Assembly (NCBI GenBank): GCA_030446805.1
Contig: JAUJMO010000005.1
Coordinates: forward strand, 24,022-88,021
Direction of reading: 5' to 3'
Origin: Caulobacteraceae bacterium
Lineage (GTDB): Bacteria; Pseudomonadota; Alphaproteobacteria; Caulobacterales; Caulobacteraceae
Length of the DNA: 64,000 nt
This document shows positions 8,558 to 18,069 of this stretch, piece after piece. Made by a program: the position numbers and the translations under genes. A model generated the notes under the pieces. The model was not told the origin of the DNA and searched no databases. It saw only the letters and a program-made list of their open reading frames with translations. Positions within the stretch are counted from its first letter, which is position 1. Every line of letters begins with the position of its first letter.

Positions 8558-9991
8558 TCAGCGGAACGGGGGTTCGTTGAAGGCCCGCAACTTGCGGGAG
8601 TGCAGGCTGGGCCCCTCGGCGCGCATCAGGTCCGTCGCCGCGATCCCGATGCGGATGTGTTCGCTGATCGCGCGTTCGTAAAATAGATTGGCCTGGCCAG
8701 GCAGCTTGATCTCACCGTGCAGCGGCTTGTCCGACACGCACAACAGCGTGCCGTAAGGCACTCGGAAGCGGTAGCCCTGGGCGGCGATGGCCGCCGACTC
8801 CATGTCGATGGCCACCGCACGGGACTGGTTGAAACGAAGCGCGGAGGTCGAGTAGCGGAGCTCCCAATTGCGGTCGTCGGTGGACACCACCGTGCCGGTG
8901 CGCAGCCGCGCCTTGAGCGCCTCGCCGCCCTCCCCGGTCACGATCTCGGCCGCGCGCTGCAGCGCCACCTGGACCTCGGCGATCGGCGGGATGGGGATCT
9001 CGCGCGGCAGCACCTCGTCCAGCACCTTGTCGTCTCGGAGATAGGCGTGCGCGAGGACGTAGTCCCCGATGGTCTGCGACGGGCGCAGCCCGCCGCAGTG
9101 GCCGATCATCAGCCAAGCCTGCGGGCGCAGCACGGCCAGGTGGTCGCAAATCGTCTTGGCGTTGGTGGCGCTGACCCCGATGTTGACGAGGCTGACGCCC
9201 GAGCCGTCCTTCGCCATGAGGTGGTAGGCGGGCATCTGATGCCGCCGCCAGGCTGCGTCGGCGATGGCGCGTTCCGGCTCCGCCGTCTGGGGCGTGACCA
9301 CCACCCCGCCCGCGCAGGACAGCGCTTCATAGGGTCCGTCCTCGCGCAGGCGAGCGCAGGCCCATTCCACGAACTCGTCGACGTAGCGGTGGTAGTTGGT
9401 GAACAGGATGAACTGCTGCGTGTGCTCCGGGGGCGTTCCCGTGTAGTGGCGCAGGCGGGCCAGGGAAAAGTCCGTACGAAGCCCGTCGAACAGCGCCAGG
9501 GGCCTCGACGCCCCTGGCCGCCACACGCCGTCGGCGATCTCGTCGCCGATCTGGGCCAGCTCCGTGGCCGGGAACCAGCGCGCGAGGTCGGCCGACACGG
9601 CGGCGTCCAGACTGAACCCCGCTCCGTCCAGCACATAAGGAAAGGGTATCTCCTGACGGCTGCGGCCAACTTCGACGCTGACCCCGTAGTCCTGGACCAG
9701 CAACCCGATCTGCTCAGTGAGGTAGGCGCGGAACATCTCCGGCCGGGTCACGGTGCTCGCATAGGGTCCGGGCGCCGAGAGCCGGGCGTAGGCGCGCGCC
9801 ACGCGAGGGCGGGCCACGTCGGGCGCGGTGATGCGCAGCTCGGGATAGGCGAACACACCCGCCCGGCGCAGCGCGGGATCGGGGGGCGGCCCGCCGTCGA
9901 GGTAGGAGGCCAGCGCGGCCCTCAAGGCCTCCGCGGCCTCGGCGTAATGGGCCTGAAGCTGGTCAACGGCGGCGGAGGGGTCGGTGAACAT
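8558..9991 (-). CDS. amn: AMP nucleosidase
   Basis: A 477-residue enzyme that hydrolyses AMP to adenine and ribose 5-phosphate. Length and sequence fit the full-length proteobacterial Amn: an N-terminal regulatory domain (to about residue 180) and a C-terminal nucleoside-phosphorylase-like domain with GHCGGLR and AIDMESAAIAAQG. The ATG at 9991 is preferred over a GTG two codons earlier. It follows phoB on the same strand after 130 bases. In E. coli amn belongs to the PhoB regulon, so its place at the end of the pst-pho block is meaningful, although I see no convincing Pho box directly before it. Confidence 0.9.
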   Translation of the reverse strand: MFTDPSAAVDQLQAHYAEAAEALRAALASYLDGGPPPDPALRRAGVFAYPELRITAPDVARPRVARAYARLSAPGPYASTVTRPEMFRAYLTEQIGLLVQDYGVSVEVGRSRQEIPFPYVLDGAGFSLDAAVSADLARWFPATELAQIGDEIADGVWRPGASRPLALFDGLRTDFSLARLRHYTGTPPEHTQQFILFTNYHRYVDEFVEWACARLREDGPYEALSCAGGVVVTPQTAEPERAIADAAWRRHQMPAYHLMAKDGSGVSLVNIGVSATNAKTICDHLAVLRPQAWLMIGHCGGLRPSQTIGDYVLAHAYLRDDKVLDEVLPREIPIPPIAEVQVALQRAAEIVTGEGGEALKARLRTGTVVSTDDRNWELRYSTSALRFNQSRAVAIDMESAAIAAQGYRFRVPYGTLLCVSDKPLHGEIKLPGQANLFYERAISEHIRIGIAATDLMRAEGPSLHSRKLRAFNEPPFR

Positions 9992-10121
9992 GACCACCCT
10001 ATAATGGGCTCCCGCGCGGGATTCGAGCCTCTGAGGCGGGACAGCGGGGGTCGGCTGCGTTTACGGCGCCGCTGCGCCGGGCGTTGCGGGACCGGCTCCG
10101 CAGGCCCTTGCAGGAACGCCA

Positions 10122-10814
10122 CTAACCCTCGAGGTCGAGGGAGTAGCCGGCCGAGCGCACCGTGCGGATGGGATTGGGTGCGGTGTCGGCGCCCAGCGCC
10201 TTGCGCAGCCGACCGATGTGCACATCCACCGTGCGGGCTTCCACATAGACCTCCGAGCCCCAGACCGCATCCAGCAGCTGCTCGCGGGAGAACACGCGGC
10301 CGGGGTGCTGGATCAGGTAGTCGAGCAGGCGGAACTCGGTCGGGCCCAGATGAACCTCCCTGCCCCCGCGGCGGACGCGGTGAGCCACCCGATCCACCGA
10401 AAGGTCTCCGTGCTGCACCCGATCCTCCGCCAGCCCCGGGCGGATGCGGCGGAGCACGGCGCGGACCCGGGCGGTCAGCTCCGTCATGCTGAAAGGCTTG
10501 GAGACGTAGTCGTCGGCCCCGGTGTCCAGGCCGCGGATCCGGTCGCTTTCCTCGCCGCGGGCGGTCAGCATGATCACCGGCAGGTTGCGACTCTCGCCCC
10601 GCGCGCGAATGCGGCGGCAGACTTCGATGCCGCTCACCTTGGGCAGCATCCAGTCCAGGATGACCAGGTCGGGCTGGGCTTCCTCGACACGGGCCAGCGC
10701 CTCCTCGCCGTCGCCGGCCACGGACACGCGGTAGCCTTCCTTTTCGAGATTGTACTGCAACAGGGTGGCGAGGGCGTCCTCGTCCTCCACCACCAGGATC
10801 GAAGGCTGCGCCAC
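10122..10814 (-). CDS. phoB: Phosphate regulon response regulator PhoB
   Basis: A 230-residue OmpR-type regulator: receiver domain (residues 1-120) with ILVVEDEDAL, the phospho-acceptor Asp in ILDWMLP and the conserved Lys in SKPF, and a C-terminal winged helix with VWGSEVYVEARTVDVHIGRL, characteristic of PhoB. It is encoded four bases after phoU on the same strand and is the partner of the PhoR kinase at the head of the block. It activates phosphate-starvation genes by binding Pho boxes; a candidate box lies before pstC, suggesting autoregulation of the operon. Confidence 0.95.
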   Translation of the reverse strand: MAQPSILVVEDEDALATLLQYNLEKEGYRVSVAGDGEEALARVEEAQPDLVILDWMLPKVSGIEVCRRIRARGESRNLPVIMLTARGEESDRIRGLDTGADDYVSKPFSMTELTARVRAVLRRIRPGLAEDRVQHGDLSVDRVAHRVRRGGREVHLGPTEFRLLDYLIQHPGRVFSREQLLDAVWGSEVYVEARTVDVHIGRLRKALGADTAPNPIRTVRSAGYSLDLEG

Positions 10815-10818
10815 CGAC

Positions 10819-11535
10819 CTAGACGCCGGCGGGAGCCGGCGCCAGCGCGTCCGCCTTGGGCCTGGCGTCGATCATGTCCTCGCCCGTCATCTCGTAGTGG
10901 ATGATCTCGGCGACGTTGGTGGCGTGATCGCCGATGCGCTCCAGGTTCTTGCCCACGAACAGCAGATGGGCGCAGGGCGAGATCGTCCGGGGGTCGCCCA
11001 TCATATAGGTGAGCAGCTCGCGGAAGAGGCTGTTGTAGTGCTCGTCCACCTCTTCGTCCCGTCGCCAAACGGCGAGCGCAGCTTCGAGGTCCGAGCCCGT
11101 GTAGGCGTCCAGCACCTCCTTCATGCGCGAGGTGACCAGCCGGCCCATCCGCTCGATCGAGCGGGTGAGCGGGCTCATGGGCGCGGCGTCCGCCAGCACC
11201 AGCGAGCGCTTGGCGATGTTGCGGGCGAGGTCGCCGGTACGCTCCAGCGAGTGCGCGAGCTTCATGGCCGCGACGGCGCGGCGCAGGTCGTTGGCCTTAG
11301 GCTGACGCAGCGCGATGAGGCGGATGGCGCGCTTCTCGATGTCGCGCTGGAGCGCGTCCAACTTCTCGTCACGCTCGATCACCTGGTGGGCCAGGGTGGT
11401 GTCGCGGCGGGCCACGCAGTCCACGGCGTCCGAGACCTGGGCCTCGGCCAGGCCGCCCATGCGGGCCACCTCCGCCGCCAGCTGGGAGAGCTCGTCGCCG
11501 AAAGCGCGCACGATGTGGTTGTCGGTGTTGGTCAT
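10819..11535 (-). CDS. phoU: Phosphate signalling protein PhoU
   Basis: A 238-residue, all-helical PhoU protein with two repeated three-helix halves, each with an acidic metal-binding motif (RDTTLAHQVIERDEKLD and the ERIGDHATNVAE region). Known PhoU links the PstSCAB transporter to PhoR and keeps the Pho regulon off when phosphate is sufficient. The start ATG abuts the pstB stop and the stop precedes phoB by four bases, so it is part of pstC-pstA-pstB-phoU-phoB. Confidence 0.95.
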   Translation of the reverse strand: MTNTDNHIVRAFGDELSQLAAEVARMGGLAEAQVSDAVDCVARRDTTLAHQVIERDEKLDALQRDIEKRAIRLIALRQPKANDLRRAVAAMKLAHSLERTGDLARNIAKRSLVLADAAPMSPLTRSIERMGRLVTSRMKEVLDAYTGSDLEAALAVWRRDEEVDEHYNSLFRELLTYMMGDPRTISPCAHLLFVGKNLERIGDHATNVAEIIHYEMTGEDMIDARPKADALAPAPAGV

Positions 11536-12461
11536 CAGCCGAACCTCCCGGTGATGTAGTCCTGGGTGCGCTTGTCCCGGGGGTTGGTGAAGATGTCCTC
11601 CGTGGGGCCGGCTTCGACCACGCGTCCAAGGTGGAAGAAGGCGGTCTTCTGCGACACGCGCGCGGCCTGGCTCATGGAGTGGGTCACGATCACGATGCAG
11701 TACTGGCCGCGGAGCTCGTCGATCAGTTCCTCGATCCGGGCCGTGGCGATGGGGTCCAAGGCCGAGGAGGGCTCGTCCATGAGGATCACTTCCGGGCTGA
11801 CGGAGATGGCGCGCGCGATCACCAGCCGCTGTTGCTGGCCTCCGGACAGGCTCGTGCCCGGCTGGTCCAGCCGGTCGGCCACCTCGTTCCAGAGCCCGGC
11901 CTTTCTGAGGGAGGCCTCGACGATGCCGTCCAGCTCGCTCTTGCCGCGGGCCAGGCCGTGGATGCGGGGCCCGTAAGCCACATTCTCATAGATGGTCTTG
12001 GGGAAGGGGTTCGGCTTCTGGAACACCATGCCGACGCGCGCGCGCAGGACCACGGGATCGACGTCGCGCGCGTTCACGTCCTCGCCGTCCATGGTGATGG
12101 AGCCGGTGGTGCGTGCGCTGGGGATGGTGTCGTTCATGCGGTTCATGGTCCGCAGGAAGGTGGACTTGCCGCAGCCGGACGGGCCGATGAAGGCGGTCAC
12201 GGCCCGGTCGGGGATGTCCAGGCTGACGTCGAAGATCGCCTGTTTGTCGCCGTAGAAGACGTTGACGTCCCGCGCCGACACCTTGACGGCGCCCACCGCG
12301 GCTCCGGCCTGCGGACCGGTGTGGATCTCCAGGGTGGGCGCGGCCCGCCGTGGCTCCGGCGGCAGGGGCCCGTCCACGCCGGAGTTGTCAGCGTGCGGAG
12401 GCTGTACGGCCGGCGCGAGCAGGGTCGTGTCGGCGGTGACGGCGCGATTGAGCAGGCTCAT
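11535..12461 (-). CDS. pstB: Phosphate ABC transporter ATP-binding protein PstB
   Basis: A 308-residue ABC ATPase. Walker A is GPSGCGKST, the signature is SGGQQQRL and Walker B ends in [13 protein letters not shown], all typical of PstB. An N-terminal extension of about 50 residues, poor in conserved sequence, precedes the ABC domain, making the protein longer than the usual 250-260 residues. It would energise the PstA/PstC channel encoded directly upstream; the gap to pstA is only seven bases. Confidence 0.95.
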   Translation of the reverse strand: MSLLNRAVTADTTLLAPAVQPPHADNSGVDGPLPPEPRRAAPTLEIHTGPQAGAAVGAVKVSARDVNVFYGDKQAIFDVSLDIPDRAVTAFIGPSGCGKSTFLRTMNRMNDTIPSARTTGSITMDGEDVNARDVDPVVLRARVGMVFQKPNPFPKTIYENVAYGPRIHGLARGKSELDGIVEASLRKAGLWNEVADRLDQPGTSLSGGQQQRLVIARAISVSPEVILMDEPSSALDPIATARIEELIDELRGQYCIVIVTHSMSQAARVSQKTAFFHLGRVVEAGPTEDIFTNPRDKRTQDYITGRFG

Positions 12462-12468
12462 GGGGTCC

Positions 12469-13785
12469 TTACCAGCGGCGTTCGAAGCGGCGGCGGAGCG
12501 TGATGGCGAGCGCGTTCATGCAGATCATGAAGAGCAGCAGCACCAAGATGGCGGCCGCCGTGCGTTCTTCAAAGCCGCGCTCGGAGGCGTTGTTCCAGAG
12601 GAATATCTGCACGGGCAGAACGGTGGCCGCGTCCGTGGGCCCGCTGGGAATCGATGGCGTGAAGGCCACCATTCCGATCAGCAACAGGGGCGCGGTCTCG
12701 CCCAGCGCCTTGGCCAGGGCCAGGATGGCCCCGGTCATCACGCCCGGCATGGCCAGCGGCAGGACGTGATGGAATACCGTCTGAGTGCGGCTGGCGCCCA
12801 CGCCGAAGGCGGCCTCCCGGATGGAGGGCGGCACGGCCTTGAGCGCGCTCCGGGTGGCGATGATCACCGTGGGCATGGCCATCAGGCTCAGCACCATGCC
12901 GCCCGCCAGCGGGGAGGCGCGCGGCAGGCCGAAGGTGTTCAGGATCACCGCCACGCCCAGCAGGCCGTAGACGATGGAGGGCACCGCCGCGAGATTGTTG
13001 ATGTTCACCTCGATAAACTGCGTAAGCCGGTTCCGGGGCGAGAACTCCTCGAGGTATAAAGCGGCCAGCACGCCAACCGGGACCGCCAGCAGGGCCGCCA
13101 CCAGGATGGTCAAGGCCGAGCCGATCACGGCGCCCAGCAACCCCGCGATCTCGGGCTGGGTGCTGTCCGTGCGGGTGAACAGGGTGGTGTTGAAGCCGGA
13201 GCGGACCAAGCCCTCGGCTTGAAGCCGGTCCAGCGTGTCGAGCTGCTGATTGCTGAGCGGGCGGTCGCCTTCGGGCTGTTCGCGCGTGATCCCGCCCTTG
13301 AAGTAGAAATCCGCCTCGTCGCTGACCGCGCCGCCGACCGTCACGGTCCGGCCGATCAGGCTCGGGTCCTCGCGAACGCGGACAAGCAGGTTGAGCCCGA
13401 GGTCCGGGGACAGCAGACGCCGAATCTGGCCGGAGGCCAAACCCTCCGGATCGTCACGACCGCCCAGTCGAACCAGCACGGCCTCGGCGATCATCTGGTC
13501 GAAGTTGGTGCCTTCGATGTAGCTGCGGTCCACGCGCGCCGGATCGATGCGGACCTGCGTTGTAACAGAGTGCGTCCAGAAAGCGGTGTAGCCCTGGCCC
13601 ACGATGCGGGTCAGCAGCACGGCCAGAAAGCTCAACGCCAGGATGATGGCCAGGCGACCGTACCATTTGAATCGCTGCTCGGCGGCGTAGCGACGTTTCA
13701 GCCGCCGTTCGGCGGCGACCTGCACGGCCGAGGCGGCGGGCGAGGCGGCCCGCAGGCCCGCAAGGGGGGGCAGAGCCTCAGTCAT
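12469..13785 (-). CDS. pstA: Phosphate ABC transporter permease PstA
   Basis: A 438-residue inner-membrane permease. The C-terminal half (from about residue 220) has the six-helix BPD transport fold and the [20 protein letters not shown] coupling loop; the N-terminal half contains one membrane helix and a periplasmic domain of about 160 residues, which makes it longer than E. coli PstA but is common in alphaproteobacteria. I chose the ATG at 13785, overlapping the pstC stop by eight bases; a GTG three codons upstream is an alternative. Confidence 0.92.
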   Translation of the reverse strand: MTEALPPLAGLRAASPAASAVQVAAERRLKRRYAAEQRFKWYGRLAIILALSFLAVLLTRIVGQGYTAFWTHSVTTQVRIDPARVDRSYIEGTNFDQMIAEAVLVRLGGRDDPEGLASGQIRRLLSPDLGLNLLVRVREDPSLIGRTVTVGGAVSDEADFYFKGGITREQPEGDRPLSNQQLDTLDRLQAEGLVRSGFNTTLFTRTDSTQPEIAGLLGAVIGSALTILVAALLAVPVGVLAALYLEEFSPRNRLTQFIEVNINNLAAVPSIVYGLLGVAVILNTFGLPRASPLAGGMVLSLMAMPTVIIATRSALKAVPPSIREAAFGVGASRTQTVFHHVLPLAMPGVMTGAILALAKALGETAPLLLIGMVAFTPSIPSGPTDAATVLPVQIFLWNNASERGFEERTAAAILVLLLFMICMNALAITLRRRFERRW

Positions 13786-15028
13786 ATTGCTCACGGTATC
13801 TCTGCACCACCGCGAGCGCGATGATGTTGAGGATGAGGGTCACCACGAACAGCGTGAGGCCCAGGCCGAAGGCGGCCAGGGTCTTGGGGCTGTCGAACTC
13901 CTGGTCGCCCGTGAGCAGGGTGACGATCTGAACAGTTACGGTGGTCACGGTGTCGAGCGGATTGGCGGTGAGGTTGGGCTGGAGCCCCGCGGCCATGGTC
14001 ACGATCATGGTCTCGCCGATCGCGGCGCTCACGCCTAGCAGAAAGGCGCCGGCCACGCCTGGAAGCGCGGCGGGCAGGACCACCTTGCGCACCGTCTCCG
14101 ATTTGGTCGCGCCCATGGCGTAGCTGCCGTCGCGCAGCGACTGAGGCACTGAATTGATGATGTCGTCCGACAGCGAGCTGACGAAGGGGATCAGCATGAT
14201 GCCCATCACCAATCCGGCCACCAGGGCCATCTGGTTCTGCACCTGTGACAGGTAGAGCCCCAGCCCGTTCAGAGGGCCGCCCACCAGTTGCGCGCCGACG
14301 GCGTTGAACGTCCCCCGCAGCGCCGGCCCAACCGTCAGCGCGGCGAAGAAGCCGTAAACCACGCTGGGCACCCCCGCCAGGATCTCCATGGCGGGCTTGA
14401 CCCAGGCCCGGGTGGTCCGGCCGGCGTACTCCGAGAGATAGATGGCCGAGAACAGGCCCACCGGTCCGGCCACGCTCATGGCGATCAGCATGATGAGGAA
14501 GGTGCCCGCGAACAGAGGCACGGCCCCGAAAGCGCCGGAGGCCCCGGCCTGGTCGGCGCGGAGCGCGATCTGCGGGCTCCAATGCGTGCCGAATAAAAAG
14601 CTCCACGGCGAAACGGCGTCGAAGAAGCGGAGGCTCTCGTAGAGCAAGGACAACACGATCCCGAGCGTCGTCAGGATCGCCACGCCCGAGCAGGCCATCA
14701 GTACGGCGCGCACCCAGCCGTCCACCCGCGTGCGCGCCCGAAAGCTCGGTTGCACCTTGGGATAGGCCCAGAGCGCGCCGGCCACCGCCAGGACCAGCGC
14801 AAGCCCGGGCAGATATGCGCGGCCGGGCAACTGGTCGCCGGCCAAGGTCAGTACAATCAGCAAGAGCAGCGCGGGCACGCCCGTCCACAAAGCGACGTAG
14901 CTGCCGTAATAACCTGGCAGGGAGTTCAGCCGCCCCCCGCCCGCCGCGGCCAGCACCTTTCGGCGCGCCAGCACATAGGTGAGGGCGGAAAAGGCGAACA
15001 GCGCCAACAGGAGCAGACCGGTGGACAT
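13778..15028 (-). CDS. pstC: Phosphate ABC transporter permease PstC
   Basis: A 416-residue inner-membrane permease with an extended N-terminal membrane region (three predicted helices in residues 1-120) followed by the BPD permease domain and the coupling loop around DGSYAMGATKSETVRKVVLPA. The ATG at 15028 is at the start of a hydrophobic helix; a longer frame to 15094 adds a charged, unlikely tail. It is the first gene of the pst-pho operon here. The phosphate-binding protein gene pstS, often just upstream, is missing from the window. Confidence 0.93.
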   Translation of the reverse strand: MSTGLLLLALFAFSALTYVLARRKVLAAAGGGRLNSLPGYYGSYVALWTGVPALLLLIVLTLAGDQLPGRAYLPGLALVLAVAGALWAYPKVQPSFRARTRVDGWVRAVLMACSGVAILTTLGIVLSLLYESLRFFDAVSPWSFLFGTHWSPQIALRADQAGASGAFGAVPLFAGTFLIMLIAMSVAGPVGLFSAIYLSEYAGRTTRAWVKPAMEILAGVPSVVYGFFAALTVGPALRGTFNAVGAQLVGGPLNGLGLYLSQVQNQMALVAGLVMGIMLIPFVSSLSDDIINSVPQSLRDGSYAMGATKSETVRKVVLPAALPGVAGAFLLGVSAAIGETMIVTMAAGLQPNLTANPLDTVTTVTVQIVTLLTGDQEFDSPKTLAAFGLGLTLFVVTLILNIIALAVVQRYREQYD

Positions 15029-15120
15029 GGGGTCGTGCGCGCCTTCAGGACTGCGCCACCCACGGTCTCGTCCGCGGGGCCGCCCAAGGTTCACTCATGC
15101 CCGACAAACTTCGCCCCGAT

Positions 15121-15138
15121 GCGACAAAGCGGTGACAG
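15121..15138 (-). promoter_or_regulatory. Candidate Pho box upstream of pstC
   Basis: On the minus strand CTGTCAC-N4-TTGTCGC, compared with the PhoB consensus CTGTCAT-N4-CTGTCAT. The first heptamer matches six of seven bases and the second four of seven. It lies 93 bases upstream of the pstC ATG in the phoR-pstC gap, a normal distance for a PhoB-activated promoter. This suggests pst transcription starts here rather than at phoR. Confidence 0.5.
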
Positions 15139-15175
15139 TTTTGTTTCAGGGCGCCGCTGTTTCAGCGTGGGGCGC

Positions 15176-16549
15176 TCAGCCGGACACGGCATCCGGCTGA
15201 GGGAAGTAGGCGATGAAGGTCGAGCCGTCGCCTGGAGTGCTGTCGACCGACAATCCGCCCCGGTGGCGGTTGACGATGTGGCGCACGATCGCCAGCCCCA
15301 GGCCCGTACCCGGCCGTTCGCCGCTCTTCTGGCCGGCCACGCGGTAAAAGCGTTCGGCGAGACGGGGAAGGTGCTCGCGCTCGATGCCAGGGCCGAAGTC
15401 GCGAACCCTCACAGCCGCGTATCGCCGGCCGGGTTCCCGGTCCGGCGTCAGCAGGGACAGGCGCGCGGCCCCGGGATGGGCGGCGGCCCCGGCGGCCTCT
15501 GCGTCCAGGCCCGGAGACAGCTCGATGCACACCCGCCCGCCCGGGGCGGAGTAGTTGAGGCCGTTGTCCACGAGGTTCTGAACCACCTGAACCACTTGAT
15601 CCCGCTCGCCGGAGATGAGCACGGGTTCAGCCGGGAGTTCGGTCTCCAGCTGCACCGACCGCCGGGAAGCCAGGGGCGCCAGGGCGTCGACGACGTCCGC
15701 CACCGCCAAGCGCAGGTCCACGGCCCCGACAGGCGGCACGTGTTCGTTGAGCTCCGCACGGCTGAGCGACAGCAGGTCGTCCACGAGCCGCGCCATGCGC
15801 TCGGCTTGTCCCGCCATGATGGCCAGAAAGCGTTGGCGCACCGCCGGGTCGTCCCGGGCATGGCCGCGCAGGGTTTCGACGAAGCCCGACAACGAGGCCA
15901 AGGGGGTCCGCAGCTCATGGCTGGCGTTGGCCAGGAAATCGGCGCGCGTGCGTTCCGCCCGACGCACGTCGGTCTCCTCGTGCAGAACCACCAGGACCCG
16001 ACGCTCCGGCGCGGAGGCGAGCGGTGTGGTCCAGACCCGCCACACGCGCTCCTGAACCCCGCCGCTTTCCCAGACGGCTGTTCGCGCCATCGCGCCGAAG
16101 AGGCTTTCCTCCACCGCCTCCAGCACCTCCGGATCACGCACGGCGGCCACCAGGAGCGCGCCTTGGCGAGGGATGCGCAGGAGTTCGCGGGCGGCGCGGT
16201 TGGCCGCTTCCACGCGGCGCGAGGCCATGTCCTCCGGCTCGGCCGCCGTGACCACCAGGGCGGGGTCCGGCAGCAGCTCGAAGGCGGCTGCAAACGATGC
16301 GGTCGGATCGGGCGGGCGCTCCGGTCCCGACTCCCCGCGCGGCAGGAGCCTCATCGCACGCACCTGGCCGGCTCGAACGGTCTGCCAGGCCGCCACCAGG
16401 GCCACCAGGGCGACCGCGGCCGCGACCGCCCGGCCGTCCGCCCGATCGGCGAGGGCCATGGCCAGGAGCACGGCGACGGCCACCGCGCCGGTCCAGGCGG
16501 CTGACCAGGTGCGTCGGAAGGGTACGGCAGGGGGCGGCTGAAGCGTCAT
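15176..16549 (-). CDS. phoR: Phosphate regulon sensor histidine kinase PhoR
   Basis: A 457-residue membrane histidine kinase. Two hydrophobic segments near the N-terminus (residues 15-55), a PAS-like region (about 90-210), then HisKA with NASHELRTPL and an HATPase domain with NLVDNGLNYS, DFGPGIE and GTGLGLAI. It precedes pst-phoU-phoB and should phosphorylate PhoB in low phosphate. I prefer the ATG at 16549; another ATG at 16576 would leave almost no space to the divergent crtE. There is no clear ribosome site for either. Confidence 0.9.
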   Translation of the reverse strand: MTLQPPPAVPFRRTWSAAWTGAVAVAVLLAMALADRADGRAVAAAVALVALVAAWQTVRAGQVRAMRLLPRGESGPERPPDPTASFAAAFELLPDPALVVTAAEPEDMASRRVEAANRAARELLRIPRQGALLVAAVRDPEVLEAVEESLFGAMARTAVWESGGVQERVWRVWTTPLASAPERRVLVVLHEETDVRRAERTRADFLANASHELRTPLASLSGFVETLRGHARDDPAVRQRFLAIMAGQAERMARLVDDLLSLSRAELNEHVPPVGAVDLRLAVADVVDALAPLASRRSVQLETELPAEPVLISGERDQVVQVVQNLVDNGLNYSAPGGRVCIELSPGLDAEAAGAAAHPGAARLSLLTPDREPGRRYAAVRVRDFGPGIEREHLPRLAERFYRVAGQKSGERPGTGLGLAIVRHIVNRHRGGLSVDSTPGDGSTFIAYFPQPDAVSG

Positions 16550-16653
16550 GGGACCAAGCGGGCGGGCGCGCCTCATGCCTTAGCAATATGACAGCCATTC
16601 GGGTCGCTGGCGACGCCGTTGCTCCGGCGCGCGCGCCCGGACATAAGGCCAGC

Positions 16654-17499
16654 ATGCAGGAGGGAGCGGCCGAAGGCAGGCGCGAAGCGGTGGACCGCCG
16701 GCTCGCCACGCTCGTGCCCGAGACCGCCGGGGCCGCGGCCCGGCTCACGGAAGCCGCGCGCTACGCCCTGCTGGCGCCGGGCAAGCGGATTCGTCCCCTG
16801 CTGGCCATGGCGGCCGCCGAGCACTGGGGCGGCGATCCGTCCGCCGCCCTGGACGCGGGCTGTGCGGTGGAGATGGTCCACGCCGCTTCCCTGATCCTGG
16901 ACGACCTGCCGTCCATGGACGACGCCGCTTTGCGTCGGGGGCGGGCCACCGTTCATCGCGTGTACGGCGAGGACCTGGCGGTGCTGGCGGCGGTGGCGTT
17001 GCTGGCCCGGGCTTTCGGGGTGCTCAGCGCGCCCTCGACGATCGCGCCCGAAGCGCGGCTGCAGCTGTCCGCGGAGCTGGCGGGGGCGGTCGGTTTCGAG
17101 GGGCTGACCGCCGGGCAGACGCGCGACCTGCATCAGCGAAACGGGACGGGGCTCGAAGACGTCGCCTTGCTGAATCGGCAGAAGACCGGCCTGTTGTTCG
17201 AACTTGCGGCGGTGGCCGGCGCCTTGGCGGCTGGAGCGGACGGCCAGGTCGAGGCGGCCCGTCGCTTCGGCGAGCGGCTGGGCGCCGCTTTCCAGATCCG
17301 CGACGACCTGCTCGACGTCGAGGCGGAGGCCGCCCTGACGGGCAAGGACGCGGGCCAGGACGGCGACAAGCCCACCGTGGTCTCCTTGCTCGGGGCCGAG
17401 GGCGCCCGCGCTCGGCTGGCGGCCGAGCTCAGCGCGGCCCAAGCCGCCGCCGGCGACGGCCCCCTGACGCGACTGGCGCAGTGGAGTTTTCCCGGCTGA
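16654..17499 (+). CDS. crtE: Geranylgeranyl diphosphate synthase CrtE
   Basis: A 281-residue trans-prenyl transferase that extends isoprenoid diphosphates to GGPP, the entry substrate of carotenoid synthesis. The first aspartate motif DDLPSMDD and the second, RDDLLD, are present, with GQTRDL and the conserved GKRIRPLL region. I chose the ATG at 16654 with AAGG upstream; an ATG at 16588 in the same frame would add 22 weakly conserved residues. It is divergent from phoR and heads the plus-strand crtE-crtZ-crtW group. No separate isopentenyl diphosphate isomerase gene is present here. Confidence 0.9.
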   Translation: MQEGAAEGRREAVDRRLATLVPETAGAAARLTEAARYALLAPGKRIRPLLAMAAAEHWGGDPSAALDAGCAVEMVHAASLILDDLPSMDDAALRRGRATVHRVYGEDLAVLAAVALLARAFGVLSAPSTIAPEARLQLSAELAGAVGFEGLTAGQTRDLHQRNGTGLEDVALLNRQKTGLLFELAAVAGALAAGADGQVEAARRFGERLGAAFQIRDDLLDVEAEAALTGKDAGQDGDKPTVVSLLGAEGARARLAAELSAAQAAAGDGPLTRLAQWSFPG

Positions 17500-17577
17500 G
17501 CCACGACGGGGGCGCGATAGGCGCTCGATACGTCGCCCACCCTCCCCGCAGGCCGCGAGAGGACCTATACTGCAGAG

Positions 17578-18069
17578 GTGCCGCGCGCCCTGCTCAACGC
17601 CGTTCTGCTGATCGCGAGCTTTCTCGCCATGGAGGGCGTGGCCTGGGCGGTGCACCGCTATGTCATGCACGGGATCGGCTGGGGTTGGCACCGCTCGCAT
17701 CACGAGCCGCACGGCCCGGGGCGTTGGGGCTGGCTGGAGCTGAACGATCTCTACGCTGTCCTTTTCGGCGTGGGGGCCGTGGCCCTGATCTGGGCGGCGT
17801 CGCGGGACGGCTACGCCCCGCTGTACTTCGTGGGGGTCGGCATCAGCCTCTACGGCCTGGTCTATTTCATCGCGCACGACGTGCTCGTTCACCGCCGCGT
17901 CCCGCTGAAGTGGACTCCCAAGCGCGGCTATCTCAAACGGCTCGTCCAGGCGCACCGGCTGCACCACGCCACCCAGGCCCGCGAAGGCGCCGTGTCCTTC
18001 GGCTTTCTCTACGCCCCGCCCGTGCGCCGCCTGAAGGCGCAGCTCCAGTCGCGCGAGCAGCAACCGTGA
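17578..18069 (+). CDS. crtZ: Beta-carotene 3-hydroxylase CrtZ
   Basis: A 163-residue membrane di-iron hydroxylase that adds 3-hydroxyl groups to beta-ionone rings. The histidine clusters HRYVMH, HRSHH, HDVLVH and HRLHH match the fatty-acid-hydroxylase-type iron ligands of bacterial CrtZ, interspersed with hydrophobic segments. The start is GTG at 17578. The stop overlaps the GTG of crtW (GTGA), coupling the two ring-modifying enzymes. In the presence of CrtW, products up to zeaxanthin and astaxanthin are possible. Confidence 0.93.
   Translation: MPRALLNAVLLIASFLAMEGVAWAVHRYVMHGIGWGWHRSHHEPHGPGRWGWLELNDLYAVLFGVGAVALIWAASRDGYAPLYFVGVGISLYGLVYFIAHDVLVHRRVPLKWTPKRGYLKRLVQAHRLHHATQAREGAVSFGFLYAPPVRRLKAQLQSREQQP

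Noticed and set aside
10011-10040. tRNA-like 3' end on the minus strand (GGCTCGAATCCCGC)
   Set aside because: The flanking bases cannot form a five-pair T stem or an acceptor stem with upstream sequence, and no anticodon arm is present.
16573-18063. 496-codon minus-strand frame opposite crtE and crtZ
   Set aside because: Antisense to genes with complete catalytic motifs; no recognisable protein features of its own.
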